Made by a program: the position numbers and the translations under genes. A stretch of DNA of 45,796 nt. Source: Nocardiopsis xinjiangensis YIM 90004. Its GTDB lineage: Bacteria > Actinomycetota > Actinomycetes > Streptosporangiales > Streptosporangiaceae. The stretch lies in assembly GCF_000341145.1 (NCBI RefSeq), contig NZ_ANBE01000011.1, positions 181,034 to 226,829 on the forward strand, written 5' to 3'. The first letter of the stretch is position 1, and every line of letters begins with the position of its first letter. This document shows, one piece after another, positions 23,372 through 31,693 of the stretch. The notes under the pieces were generated by a model. It saw only the letters and a list, made by a program, of their open reading frames with translations, had not been told where the DNA came from and made no database searches.

Positions 23372-23590
23372 TCACAACCCCAGGGCCGTGGGCAGCCACA
23401 GGGAGAGCTGCGGTACGAACACCACGAGGAGCAGCACCGCCATCAGCGCGAGGTGCACCGGGCCGATCCCCGAACCCCTCGACGATCACCAGGAGCGAGG
23501 GCACCGCACGCCAGATCACGAGGAGCCCCTGCCTCAGGGACACCCGCTCGGTGGAGCGCAGCCTGCCCGGCCGGCGCCGACGGGTGGTCC
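23372..23590 (-). pseudogene. Remnant of a TRAP transporter large permease (DctM)
   Basis: On the minus strand the last readable part is VHLALMAVLLLVVFVPQLSL then WLPTALGL, ending at TGA 23372-23374. This is the characteristic C-terminus of DctM permeases. Directly upstream, in another frame, is RLRSTERVSLRQGLLVIWRA followed by VPSLLVIVEG, which fits a mid-protein DctM loop and helix. The roughly 150 residues that should lie between the two are missing, so there is an internal deletion with frame change near 23465. Everything N-terminal of about 23590 is also gone. TRAP permeases take up uronates and other organic acids, which fits the wrecked uronate genes next door. Confidence 0.65.
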
Positions 23591-23599
23591 CGGGCAGTG

Positions 23600-23965
23600 G
23601 AACACCGGAGCGAGGTGGCCGGTGTCGACACGGATCATTACCGGGGTCACCTGCGCGCCCTCGAGGAACGGCGCGGCCGCTTCATCGAGCTCGGGGCGAC
23701 CTCCTCCGACCACAGCCACGTGGACATGCGCACCGATCCGCTCAGTACCGGGCAGGCCGAGCGCATCTACCGTTCCGCCCGCGCGGGGGCGGCCACCCCC
23801 GCGGGGACCACGGTGTTCCGGCGCCACACGCTGTCGGAGATGGCCCGGATGTCCACGGAGGACGGCCTGGGCATGACGCTGCACCCGGGCGTGCTGCGCA
23901 ACCACCGCACACCCACGTTCCGGGGGTTCGGCGCCGACACCAGGGCGTTCTGCTCGATCCCGGCC
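23600..23965 (+). pseudogene. uxaC: Fragment of glucuronate isomerase (UxaC)
   Basis: One frame reads VDTDHYRGHLRALEERR, FIELGATSSDHSHVDMRT, then FRRHTLSEMARMSTEDGLGM and TLHPGVLRNHRTPTFRGFGA. These are internal blocks of UxaC, with the GATSSDH segment and LHPGVLRNH typical of the family. The N-terminal and C-terminal parts are missing; the similarity stops near GADT, after which the frame runs into fructuronate-reductase sequence in a different frame. No start or stop fits the remnant. It would have converted D-glucuronate to D-fructuronate as the first step of the pathway. Confidence 0.75.
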
Positions 23966-24585
23966 CTGTCAGGGAGGCCGCGGGCGCGGTCGTCACCGAC
24001 GACGTGGCCCCCTACGAGCGGTGCGAGCTCGGCCTGCTCAACGGAGGGCACTCGCTGCTCGCCTACGCGGGGAGCCTGCGCGGCAACACCACGGTCGCCG
24101 GCGCCGTGGAGGACCAGGTCTGTCTCGGTTGGCTGCACGAGTGGTGGCAGGAGGCTTCCCGCCACCTCGGCCTGCCCGATGACGAGATCCGCTCGTACCT
24201 GGACGCGCTGCTTCGGCGCTGGTCCAACCCGCGGATGCGCCATCTGCTCTCCCAGATCGCGGCGGACGGATCGGCCGAGCTCCCGGTACGGATCCTGCCC
24301 ACGCTCAAGGCCGAACGGGAGCGGGCACGTCTGCCCCATGGCGCGGCGCGGATCCTGGCCGCGTGGGTATGCCATCTGCGCGGCCCGGGTGCACCGGTCA
24401 TTGATACCCGGTCCGAACAGGCGCGCGAGGCGGCCCGGGGACCGGCGCCGGAGGCCGTCGCCCGCGTCCTGGCCCTGCTGGACACCTCACTTGCCCACGA
24501 GACCGCGCTGGTCGACACGGTCCTGCACCACGTCGAGGAGCTCGCGGAGACCGACCGAACGAACCGAACGGGGGACCGAGCATGA
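23950..24585 (+). pseudogene. uxuB: C-terminal half of fructuronate reductase (mannitol dehydrogenase family, UxuB)
   Basis: The readable frame gives VTDDVAPYERCELGLLNGGH then SLLAYAGSLRGNTTVAGAVE, later YLDALLRRWSNPRMRHLLSQ and IAADGSAELPVRILPTLKAE. This is the helical C-terminal domain of the mannitol dehydrogenase/fructuronate reductase family. The NAD-binding N-terminal half is absent; the fragment is fused out of frame to the UxaC remnant near 23950. Its own stop overlaps the manD start (ATGA at 24582-24585), showing it was once coupled to manD. The product would be missing its cofactor domain and cannot work. Confidence 0.78.
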
Positions 24586-25796
24586 GGATCACCTCCGCGG
24601 ACGTCATCGTGACGTCCCCGGGACGCAACTACGTCACCCTGAAGATCACCACCGAGGACGGCGTCACCGGCCTGGGCGATGCGACCTTGAACGGGCGCGA
24701 GCTCGCGGTGGCCTCCTACCTGCGCGACCACGTCTGCCCGCTGCTGGTGGGGCGGGACTCGGGCAAGATCAACGACACCTGGCAGTACCTGTACCGGGGC
24801 GCCTACTGGCGGCGCGGTCCGGTGACGATGACCTCCATCGCCGCTGTGGACTGCGCGCTGTGGGACATCCTCGGCAAGGTGACCGGGCAGCCCGTCCACC
24901 AGTTGCTCGGCGGGGCGGCGCGCGACGGGGTGATGGTCTACGGCCACGCCAGCGGGCAGAGCGTCGAGGAGCTGCTGGAGGACGTGGCCGGCTACCTGGA
25001 CAACGGCTACCGGGCCGTCCGGGTCCAGGCGGCGGTGCCGGGGTTGGCCGGCACCTACGGGTTGCACCATCCGGACACGGGCCGCATCTACGAACCGGCG
25101 GACGCCTCCCTGCCGGCCGAGAACCTGTGGCACACCCCGGACTACCTGGGTTTCGCCCCCGAGATGATGGCCGCGGTCCGGGAGCGGTTCGGGTACGGCT
25201 TCCACCTGCTGCACGACGTGCACCACCGGCTCTCTCCCCTGGAGGCCGCGCAGCTGGGCAAGTCCCTGGAGCCCTACCGGATGTTCTGGATGGAGGATCC
25301 GACACCGGCCGAGGACCAGGAGGCCTTCCGCCTCATCCGCCAGCACACCACGACCCCCGTGGCCGTGGGAGAGGTCTTCAACTCCATCTGGGACTGCCAG
25401 CACCTGATCGGTGAACGGCTCATCGACTACATCCGCGCCTCCGTCTCACATGCCGGTGGCATCTCGCATCTGCGCAAGATCTTCGACCTGGCCGACCTGT
25501 ACGGGGTCAGGACCGGCTCCCACGGCCCCGGGGACCTGTCTCCGATCTCGTTCGCGGCCGCGCTGCACCTGGACCTGACCGTTCCCAACTTCGGCATCCA
25601 GGAGTACATGGGGCATCTGGAGCCGGCGAGCGAGGTCTTCAAGACCTCCTACACGTTCGAGGACGGCTACATGCACCCGGGTGAGGCCCCCGGGCTCGGC
25701 GTGGAGATCGACGAGGAGGCCGCGGCGCGGTACCCGTACGAACGCAAGTACCTGCCGGTCAACCGCCGCATGGACGGCTCGATGCACGACTGGTGA
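24582..25796 (+). CDS. manD: D-mannonate dehydratase, enolase superfamily (ManD/RspA type)
   Basis: 404 residues, full family length. The N-terminal capping domain begins [20 protein letters not shown]. The barrel carries the expected ligands: the Asp of LLHDVHHRL (about 206-214), the Glu of [13 protein letters not shown], the Glu of [14 protein letters not shown], and the His of [11 protein letters not shown]. The C-terminus ends with the conserved HDW. It dehydrates D-mannonate to 2-keto-3-deoxygluconate. ATG 24582 overlaps the end of the uxuB remnant. With uxaC and uxuB ruined upstream, the native promoter and substrate supply may be lost, though the protein itself looks intact. Some ManD-clade members are promiscuous or act on gluconate, so the precise substrate is not certain. 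Confidence 0.88.
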   Translation: MRITSADVIVTSPGRNYVTLKITTEDGVTGLGDATLNGRELAVASYLRDHVCPLLVGRDSGKINDTWQYLYRGAYWRRGPVTMTSIAAVDCALWDILGKVTGQPVHQLLGGAARDGVMVYGHASGQSVEELLEDVAGYLDNGYRAVRVQAAVPGLAGTYGLHHPDTGRIYEPADASLPAENLWHTPDYLGFAPEMMAAVRERFGYGFHLLHDVHHRLSPLEAAQLGKSLEPYRMFWMEDPTPAEDQEAFRLIRQHTTTPVAVGEVFNSIWDCQHLIGERLIDYIRASVSHAGGISHLRKIFDLADLYGVRTGSHGPGDLSPISFAAALHLDLTVPNFGIQEYMGHLEPASEVFKTSYTFEDGYMHPGEAPGLGVEIDEEAAARYPYERKYLPVNRRMDGSMHDW

Positions 25797-25842
25797 AGGA
25801 GGCCGTGATGGGCGAACGACACGTGACGGCGGAGGTGGAGCG

Positions 25843-26778
25843 GTGACACGTTTCCTGGCCATCGGTGAGTGCATGGTCGAACTCACCCACAAGAGCGACC
25901 ACGACCTGCGGTTGGGGTTCGGCGGCGACACCTACAACACCGCCCTGTATCTGGCCCGCAGCACGGACCCGGACCAGGTGGGCGTGGACTACCTGACGCT
26001 GGCGGGCGATGACCACTACAGCGACCTGATGGTGGCGGGGATGCGGAAGGAGGGTATCGGGACCGGCCTGGTGGGCCGCGTCGCGGGCGCGCATCCGGGC
26101 CTGTACTTGATCCGCACCGACGAGGAGGGTGAGCGTTCCTTCACCTATTACCGGTCGCAGTCCCCCGCACGCCGGCTCTTCGACGACGGGCACACCCCTA
26201 CCCCTACCGGGGGCCTGTCCGGTCACGACGTGGTCTACCTGTCCGGGGTGAGCCTGCAGTTGTTGACGGCGCGAGCCAGGCAACACCTGTGGGCGCTGCT
26301 GGAGGAGGCCCGTGGCAAGGGCGCCCAGATCGTCTTCGACAGCAACTACCGCCCGGTCGGGTGGCCGGGCCCGGAGGAGGCGCGTGCGGCGGTCTCGGCC
26401 ACCTACGAGCTCTCCACCACGGCGCTGTCGACCTTCGAGGACGAGCAGGCGCTGTTCGGTGACGCCTCCCCCGACGACACGGTGCGGCGGCTGCGCGAAG
26501 GGGGTCTGCAGGAGGTCGTGGTCAAGGACGGTTCCCGCGGGTGCGTCGTCGGTGTCGACGGCGGTCCCGTGCACGTGCCGACCGGCCCGGTCGACAAGGT
26601 CGTCGACTCCACGGCCGCGGGCGACTCCTTCAACGCCGGCTACCTCGCGGGGCGGTTCGGTGGCGCCTCCATGGTGGAGGCGGCCCGCAACGGCCACGCG
26701 CTGGCGTCGAAGGTCATCGCCCACCCGGGCGCGGTGGTCGAGGACCCGTCCCTGCCGCCTCGGGGCGCGCACGCGTAA
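25843..26778 (+). CDS. kdgK: 2-keto-3-deoxygluconate kinase (PfkB family)
   Basis: 311 residues. The N-terminal pattern FLAIGECMVELTHK, then LGFGGDTYNTALYLAR, is typical of KDG kinases. The C-terminal PfkB signature is VVDSTAAGDSFNAGYLAGRF (about residues 250-270), in which the catalytic Asp of GDSFNAG is present. GTG 25843 is preceded by GGAGGTGGAG. A 12-codon frame with a strong Shine-Dalgarno (AAGGAGG, 25796-25802) runs from ATG 25808 to a TGA overlapping this GTG and could couple translation. It phosphorylates 2-keto-3-deoxygluconate made by ManD, feeding the Entner-Doudoroff aldolase step. It looks intact. Confidence 0.88.
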   Translation: MTRFLAIGECMVELTHKSDHDLRLGFGGDTYNTALYLARSTDPDQVGVDYLTLAGDDHYSDLMVAGMRKEGIGTGLVGRVAGAHPGLYLIRTDEEGERSFTYYRSQSPARRLFDDGHTPTPTGGLSGHDVVYLSGVSLQLLTARARQHLWALLEEARGKGAQIVFDSNYRPVGWPGPEEARAAVSATYELSTTALSTFEDEQALFGDASPDDTVRRLREGGLQEVVVKDGSRGCVVGVDGGPVHVPTGPVDKVVDSTAAGDSFNAGYLAGRFGGASMVEAARNGHALASKVIAHPGAVVEDPSLPPRGAHA

Positions 26779-26905
26779 CGGCCCCGGGCCAGGAGAACCG
26801 GGGGACGGAAGGACAGAGGGTTCCGTTCCCCGGCCGCGGGTCAGGCAGCGCCGGATCGGCCCGAGCGAACACCCCGGGCGCCGAATCCACCTACGGGCCC
26901 GACGC

Positions 26906-26935
26906 GGGGCAGGGGCAGGGGCAGGGGCAGGGGGA
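26906..26935 (+). repeat. Hexanucleotide repeat (GGGGCA)4 with G-quadruplex potential
   Basis: GGGGCA is repeated four times from 26906, followed by a fifth G run, giving five runs of four or more G separated by CA. It sits 25 bp before a palindrome and about 90 bp before the acyl-CoA dehydrogenase start. Such a tract can fold into a G-quadruplex on the plus strand and is prone to length change. Confidence 0.85.
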
Positions 26936-26960
26936 CGATTGTGCCTGCCCCGAGCGCGCT

Positions 26961-26975
26961 GTTACCGTTGGTAAC
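26961..26975. promoter_or_regulatory. Palindromic operator GTTACC-GTT-GGTAAC
   Basis: A perfect inverted repeat 50 bp upstream of the acyl-CoA dehydrogenase ATG, in the promoter position. TetR-type or similar repressors of fatty-acid genes bind sites of this shape. A near-copy differing at two of 15 positions lies at 36398-36412. Confidence 0.6.
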
Positions 26976-27025
26976 ACGCACTTGGCCGCCCCTCCCCCGA
27001 GGGCCCGACAAAGGATGTAGAACGC

Positions 27026-28255
27026 ATGAGCGAGGCCACGGAATCCGGCTTCAATCTGGAACTGAACGAGGATGTCCGCGACGTCCGGGACTGGGCGCAC
27101 GGGTTCGCCGCCGATGTCATCCGCCCCGCCGCCGCCGAGTGGGACCAGCGGGAGGAGACCCCCTGGCCGGTGATCCAGGAGGCGGCCAAGATCGGCCTGT
27201 ACTCCCTGGACTTCTTCGCCAACCAGTGGATGGAACCCAGCGGTCTGGGCATCCCGGTCGCCTTCGAGGAGCTGTACTGGGGCGACCCCGGCATCGCCCT
27301 GGCCCTCACCGGCACCGGCCTGGCCGCGGTCTCGGTGGCCGCCAACGGCACCCAGGAGCAGCTGTTCGAGTGGACCCCGCAGATGTTCGGCACCGCCGAC
27401 GACATCAAGCTCGCCGCCTTCTGCTCCTCCGAGCCCGACGCCGGCAGTGACGTCTCGGCCATCAAGACCCGCGCGGTCTACGACCAAGCCAAGGACGAGT
27501 GGGTCCTCAACGGCGTCAAGACCTGGGCCACCAACGGCGGCATCGCCGACATCCACGTCGTCGTCGCCTCCGTCGAGCCCGAGTTCGGCTCACGCGGCCA
27601 GGCCACCTTCGTGGTACCGCCGAACACCCCGGGGCTGAGCCAGGGCCAGAAGTTCGCCAAACACGGCATCCGCGCCTCCCACACCGCCGAGGTCGTCCTC
27701 GACGACGTGCGCCTGCCCGGATCCTGCCTGCTGGGCGGCAAGGAGAAGCTCGACGAGCGCCTCGCCCGCGTCCGCGAGGGCAAGCGCTCCAGCGGCCAAG
27801 CCGCCATGAAGACCTTCGAGGCCTCCCGCCCGACCGTGGGCGCCATGGCCATCGGCTGCGCCCGCGCCGCCTACGAGTACGCGCTCGAGTACTCCACCCA
27901 GCGCGAGCAGTTCGGCAAGCCCATCGGCGACAATCAGGGCGTGGCCTTCACGCTCGCCGACATGGCCACCCGCATCGACGCCGCCCGCCTGCTCGTGTGG
28001 CGCGCCTCGTGGATGGCCCGCAACGACAAGGACTTCGACAGCGCGCAGGGCTCCATGAGCAAGCTCTACGCGAGCGAGACCGCCACGTTCGTGACCCAGA
28101 ACGCCGTACGCATCCTCGGCGGCAACGGGTACACGCGCGAGTACCCGGTCGAGCGCTGGCACCGCGACGCGACGATCTTCACGATCTTCGAGGGCGCCAG
28201 CGAGATCCAGAAGCTCATCATCGGCCGCCAGATCACCGGACTGCCCGTGCGGTGA
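27026..28255 (+). CDS. Acyl-CoA dehydrogenase (FadE-like)
   Basis: 409 residues. The family order is clear: an N-terminal helical domain, the FAD/substrate motif LAAFCSSEPDAGSDVSA (about 131-147), WVLNGVKTWATNGG (about 160-173), and the C-terminal QAAMKTFEASRPTVGAMAIG and ILGGNGYTREYPVERWHRDA segments. The catalytic-base position falls in IFTIFEGASEIQ (Glu of FEGASEI, about 390). AAAGGA precedes ATG 27026. It oxidises an acyl-CoA in beta-oxidation with FAD, passing electrons to ETF. Chain-length preference cannot be read. It is a single-gene unit with a perfect palindrome and a G-rich repeat upstream and a terminator downstream. Confidence 0.93.
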   Translation: MSEATESGFNLELNEDVRDVRDWAHGFAADVIRPAAAEWDQREETPWPVIQEAAKIGLYSLDFFANQWMEPSGLGIPVAFEELYWGDPGIALALTGTGLAAVSVAANGTQEQLFEWTPQMFGTADDIKLAAFCSSEPDAGSDVSAIKTRAVYDQAKDEWVLNGVKTWATNGGIADIHVVVASVEPEFGSRGQATFVVPPNTPGLSQGQKFAKHGIRASHTAEVVLDDVRLPGSCLLGGKEKLDERLARVREGKRSSGQAAMKTFEASRPTVGAMAIGCARAAYEYALEYSTQREQFGKPIGDNQGVAFTLADMATRIDAARLLVWRASWMARNDKDFDSAQGSMSKLYASETATFVTQNAVRILGGNGYTREYPVERWHRDATIFTIFEGASEIQKLIIGRQITGLPVR

Positions 28256-28313
28256 GACGGCCGCACCGCGAACGGGGCCGGCCCCAGCGGTGAGCGGGGC
28301 ACAGCCGTGACGA

Positions 28314-28344
28314 GGGCCGGGAAGCCACCACCGCTTCCCGGCCC
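28314..28344 (+). terminator. Hairpin after the acyl-CoA dehydrogenase gene
   Basis: GGGCCGGGAAGC (28314-28325) pairs perfectly with GCTTCCCGGCCC (28333-28344) across a 7-nt loop, 59 bp after the stop. Only two T residues follow, typical of high-GC terminators. Confidence 0.75.
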
Positions 28345-28492
28345 TTGCCCGTTCCGCGGGCTTCTTCGCCCGGACCAGGTCGGCCGCACCGATCGGGCAT
28401 AATCGCGCAGGGCCACCGACTGCCGGCAGCGCCGCGCAGCTCCGGCGGACCCGTGGACTCGGACGGCACGAGAAGAGCAGGAGGGGCGCGCC

Positions 28493-28906
28493 GTGGACGG
28501 CGACACCTTGCAGGACACGGCCCGGCAGCGTGCCGAGGAACTCCCGGGCACCGAGCAGGTCTATCCGTTCGGCCCCGAGCACGAGGTCTTCAAGGTCCGA
28601 GGGAAGGTCTTCCTGCTGATGACGGAGCTCGCCGGTAAGCCGGTCCTCACCCTCAAGGCCACTCCCCTGGAGGCCGAAGCCCTGCGGGAGGAGCACCCCG
28701 GCATCGGCCCCGGTTACCACATGAACAAACGCCACTGGATCACGCTGTACCCCGACGGCTCGGGCGATCGAGGGGTGGTCGGGGACATGGTGGGGGAACT
28801 GGTGGAGGAGCTGGTGACCGAGTCCTACCGCCTGGTGGTGAAGAACCTGCCCCGCGCCGAACGCCCGATCGATCCCGCTGCCTTCGGCACCGCCACGGAG
28901 CACTGA
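28493..28906 (+). CDS. MmcQ/YjbR family protein
   Basis: 137 residues. Diagnostic segments are LPGTEQVYPFGPEHEVFKVR, GKVFLLMTELAG, LTLKATPLEAEALREEHPG and GPGYHMNKRHWITLYPDG. The PGYHMNKRHW block is the hallmark of the YjbR/MmcQ fold, which is related to the CyaY-like/double-wing DNA-binding fold. GTG 28493 has GCAGGAGGGG before it. Members are thought to bind nucleic acid but their roles are poorly known. It stands alone between the acyl-CoA dehydrogenase terminator and the intergenic repeat copy B. Confidence 0.85.
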   Translation: MDGDTLQDTARQRAEELPGTEQVYPFGPEHEVFKVRGKVFLLMTELAGKPVLTLKATPLEAEALREEHPGIGPGYHMNKRHWITLYPDGSGDRGVVGDMVGELVEELVTESYRLVVKNLPRAERPIDPAAFGTATEH

Positions 28907-28988
28907 CCCTGGGAGGCGGCCCGCCCCCTCGAACCCGTGCGGGCCGCTCGGTCCTGCCCCGGGCCGGCCCGGGGCGGGGTTCATGGAT

Positions 28989-29095
28989 GGATCGGTTCGG
29001 GGTGGGTGGTGTTCGGTGGAGCATCGATCCTAGCCCGACCCCGACGAACCACCACCTCCGGCACCACGAGAAACCCCACGGTCCCGCCCCCGCTG
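28989..29095 (+). repeat. Dispersed intergenic repeat, copy B
   Basis: Partner of copy A at 14557-14654 in the same orientation, at roughly 80 % identity by eye, with the most conserved block GCACCACGAGAAACCCCAC. The copy has internal complementarity (GGTGGTGTTCG against CGAACCACCACC). It occupies most of the 336-bp gap between the YjbR gene and the LysR stop (28907-29242). I see no gene there, only the repeat and GC-rich sequence. Confidence 0.65.
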
Positions 29096-29242
29096 CCCCC
29101 AGGAAGAATGAACCATCCGATCACCGCCCCAGGGGCCAAAACCACCGCATCCAAGCCCTGAGACCCCGAACGCAAACCAGGCGCCGACTCCCCGGCCCCT
29201 CCTTCCCGTGGCTGTCTCATGACCCGTGCTCCCCTTCCCTGC

Positions 29243-30169
29243 TCACCGGTCCCACTCCGCACCCTCGGGCAACGACAGCCCCTCCTCACGCATGTTCCGC
29301 AGAACCCTGAGGAAACGCCGTGCCGCCGGGCTCGGGGCTCCGTGTTCGGGCACCACCACACTGAGGCTGCGTTCGGTCACCGGCCCCTCGATCGGCCTGC
29401 GGGCATGCGAGGCGAAGCCCATCAAAGGAAGGGACAGAGCGGGCAGGGCCGAGACACCGAGGCCGGCCGAGACCAGTCCCCCGACCGTGGAGATGTTCCC
29501 GGCCTGGATCAGGTGCGGTGAGAGGACCCCGGCGTCGCTGAGTGCGCCCTCGGCGACCCGGCGGACGCTCGAGTCCCCGCCGGTGACGACGAAGGGTTCG
29601 GCGGCCAGGTCCGTCCACGCCAACGCCGCGCGGTCGGCGAGGGGGTGTCCCACGGGCAGTACGGCCTGGAACCGGTCCCTGACCAGCGGCGAGGAGCGGG
29701 TTCCGGGGCGGGAGCGGCCGACCACGACCAGTGCCAGGTCGCACTCGCCTGCCTCCAACCGGTCCAGTGCTGCCTCGGACATGCCGTCCAGCACGTGCAC
29801 GTCGACCCCGGGGGCCTCCTCGCGCAGACGCACGATCGCCGGAGGCAGGAGTGTGGCAGCCAGGGAGGGCAGGGTCGCCACGGTCACCGCCCCGCGATCA
29901 CCGCGCAGGTAACGCTCCAGACCGTTCATCTCCGCCCGGTGCCGGGACAGCAGTCGCTCCGCGACCGCGAGCACTTCGGCCCCCTCCGCGGTGCACCGGA
30001 CCTTCCTGGTCGTGCGTTCCAACAGAGGAACGCCGAGGGCACGTTCCATGGCCATCACGGTCCGGCTCAGGGAGGACTGGGCCACGTGCAGCTGTTCGGC
30101 GGCGTCGGTGAAACTCCCGCAGCGCGCGACGGTTGCGAAGACCTGGAACTGCCTCAGTGTCACATCCAT
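29243..30169 (-). CDS. LysR-family transcriptional regulator
   Basis: 308 residues. N-terminal winged helix: LRQFQVFATVARCGSFTDAA, EQLHVAQSSLSRTVMAMERA and LGVPLLERTTRKV (about residues 5-60). The substrate-binding domain follows from about 88, with LRGDRGAVTVATLPSLAATL at its start. It reads away from the CitMHS gene on the other strand, so it is the likely regulator of the CitMHS-AtuA operon, responding to a carboxylate or its metabolite. An AT-rich region with a LysR-type dyad lies between them. Autorepression would be typical. Confidence 0.9.
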   Translation of the reverse strand: MDVTLRQFQVFATVARCGSFTDAAEQLHVAQSSLSRTVMAMERALGVPLLERTTRKVRCTAEGAEVLAVAERLLSRHRAEMNGLERYLRGDRGAVTVATLPSLAATLLPPAIVRLREEAPGVDVHVLDGMSEAALDRLEAGECDLALVVVGRSRPGTRSSPLVRDRFQAVLPVGHPLADRAALAWTDLAAEPFVVTGGDSSVRRVAEGALSDAGVLSPHLIQAGNISTVGGLVSAGLGVSALPALSLPLMGFASHARRPIEGPVTERSLSVVVPEHGAPSPAARRFLRVLRNMREEGLSLPEGAEWDR

Positions 30170-30180
30170 GCCTTCAGATC

Positions 30181-30196
30181 ATAAATTATTGCTTAT
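30181..30196. promoter_or_regulatory. AT-rich dyad between the lysR-like and CitMHS genes
   Basis: ATAA-ATTATTGC-TTAT is a dyad-symmetric AT-rich site, strikingly AT-rich for this genome, 12 bp from the LysR start and about 93 bp from the CitMHS start. LysR regulators bind T-N11-A-like AT-rich dyads in divergent promoters. The match is inferred. Confidence 0.5.
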
Positions 30197-30288
30197 TTGA
30201 TGCTGGACACGCACGGAAACTCGAGGGAAACATGGTGCTCATGTGGCGCGAGCCACCCTCACCCCTCCCCCGGCCCCGAGGAGTCCCG

Positions 30289-31656
30289 ATGCTGACTTTC
30301 ATGGGATTCGCGACGATCGCCGTCGTTCTCGTGCTCCTGCTGTCCAACCGTGTCGGCGCGGTGGTCGCCCTGATCGGTGTCCCGGTGGCCGCGGCCTTCC
30401 TGCTGGGTTTCGGCCCGAGCGAGATCGCCGGGTTCGTGGGGGAGGGCATCAACGGGGTGGCCGCCACCACGGCCATGTTCGTCTTCGCGATCCTCTATTT
30501 CGGGGTGATGCGGGACGCGGGCCTCTTCGATCCCATCGTGCGCCGGGTCCTGCGATTCGCCGGGGACAACCCGGTGACCATCGCGGTGGCGACCGTGCTC
30601 CTGGCGATGACGGCCCAACTCGACGGGGCCGGGGCCACCACGTTCCTGATCACCGTCCCGGCGATGCTGCCGCTGTACGACGCCCTGGGGATGCGCCGAC
30701 TCGTGCTGGCCGCGCTCACCGGCCTGGGCGCGGGCATCATGAACCTCGTCCCCTGGGGCGGGCCGACCGCCCGGGCCGCCACAGCCACCGGTATCCCCGC
30801 CAACGACCTGTGGGCCCCGCTCGTCCCCGCCCAGCTGATCGGCATGGTCACCTGCGTGGCCATCGCCTATTACCTGGGTGTACGCGAACGCAACCGCCTT
30901 CGCGCCGTGCCGGAGGGCTCCAGGGTCGCCGACCCTGTCGGCGGCGGCCACGCCGGCTCCGAGCCTCCTCCGCGGGAGGAGACCGAGCAGGGGCCCCGAG
31001 ACGAGTCGGAGCAGCCCGAACTGTTGCGTCCGCGCCTGTACTGGGTCAACGCGGCCCTGACCGTGGCCACCGTCGGCGTGCTCATCTCGGGTCTTCTGAC
31101 CCCGGAGCTGGCCTTCATGCTGGCTCTGGTGCTCGCCCTGGCCCTGAACTACCCGGGCATGAAGGAGCAGACCGCCAGGATCGACGCCCACGCGCGAGGG
31201 GCGGTCCTCATGGCCAGCACCCTGCTGGCGGCCGGGGTCTTCCTCGGGGTCATGGAGGAGAGCGGCATGATCGAGGCCATGGCCGGGTCCATGACCGGCG
31301 CCATGCCTTCCTTCCTCGGCCCGGGTCTGCCCCTGCTCATCGGGGTCCTCGCCGTCCCGATGAGCCTCCTGTTCGGCCCCGACGCCTACTACTTCGCTGT
31401 GATGCCGGTCCTGACGGCGGTGGGCGAGAGTTTCGGTGTGGCTCCGGTGGAGGTGGCACAGGCCTCCATCACCGGCCAGGAGACCGTGGGTTTCCCGGTC
31501 AGCCCGATGACCGGTGCCTTCTACCTCCTGGTGGGTCTGACCGGGGTGCCCATCGGCTCCCACATCCGGTTCCTGCTGCCGTGGGCCTGGCTCGTGAGCC
31601 TGGTGGTCTTCGGTTCCGCGGCCGCGATGGGGGCCGTCCCGCTGTGGGTCTCCTGA
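30289..31656 (+). CDS. CitMHS-family citrate/metal-carboxylate:proton symporter
   Basis: 455 residues with about 12 hydrophobic segments. The start LTFMGFATIAVVLVLLLSNR, DGAGATTFLITVPAMLPLYD (a conserved core loop) and the later PVSPMTGAFYLLVGLTGVPI fit the CitMHS family. The cytoplasmic loop around 205-250 is charged. ATG 30289 has GAGGAG at 30278-30283; the longer frame to 30133 is a shadow in the LysR promoter. It imports a divalent-metal-complexed tricarboxylate such as citrate, driven by protons. The AtuA-like genes follow within 40 bp, so the substrate is probably broken down by that pair. A related substrate such as tricarballylate or aconitate is possible. Confidence 0.85.
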   Translation: MLTFMGFATIAVVLVLLLSNRVGAVVALIGVPVAAAFLLGFGPSEIAGFVGEGINGVAATTAMFVFAILYFGVMRDAGLFDPIVRRVLRFAGDNPVTIAVATVLLAMTAQLDGAGATTFLITVPAMLPLYDALGMRRLVLAALTGLGAGIMNLVPWGGPTARAATATGIPANDLWAPLVPAQLIGMVTCVAIAYYLGVRERNRLRAVPEGSRVADPVGGGHAGSEPPPREETEQGPRDESEQPELLRPRLYWVNAALTVATVGVLISGLLTPELAFMLALVLALALNYPGMKEQTARIDAHARGAVLMASTLLAAGVFLGVMEESGMIEAMAGSMTGAMPSFLGPGLPLLIGVLAVPMSLLFGPDAYYFAVMPVLTAVGESFGVAPVEVAQASITGQETVGFPVSPMTGAFYLLVGLTGVPIGSHIRFLLPWAWLVSLVVFGSAAAMGAVPLWVS

Positions 31657-31693
31657 TCCGGCGGGTCCGAACCACACGAACAAAGGAGAACTC

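Noticed and set aside
23350-24585. A 411-codon open frame read as one protein
   Set aside because: Its first half is out-of-frame UxaC sequence and only the last part is UxuB. It is a chance fusion, not a gene.
22916-25414. An 832-codon open frame over ramB, uxaC, uxuB and manD
   Set aside because: Only the segment near 23600-23965 reads as real protein (UxaC). The rest is antisense-like or out of frame with the recognised proteins, with Arg/Pro/Ser-rich shadow composition.
26906-26935. A CRISPR array or VNTR gene element
   Set aside because: The units are six bases with no spacers, so it is a simple microsatellite.
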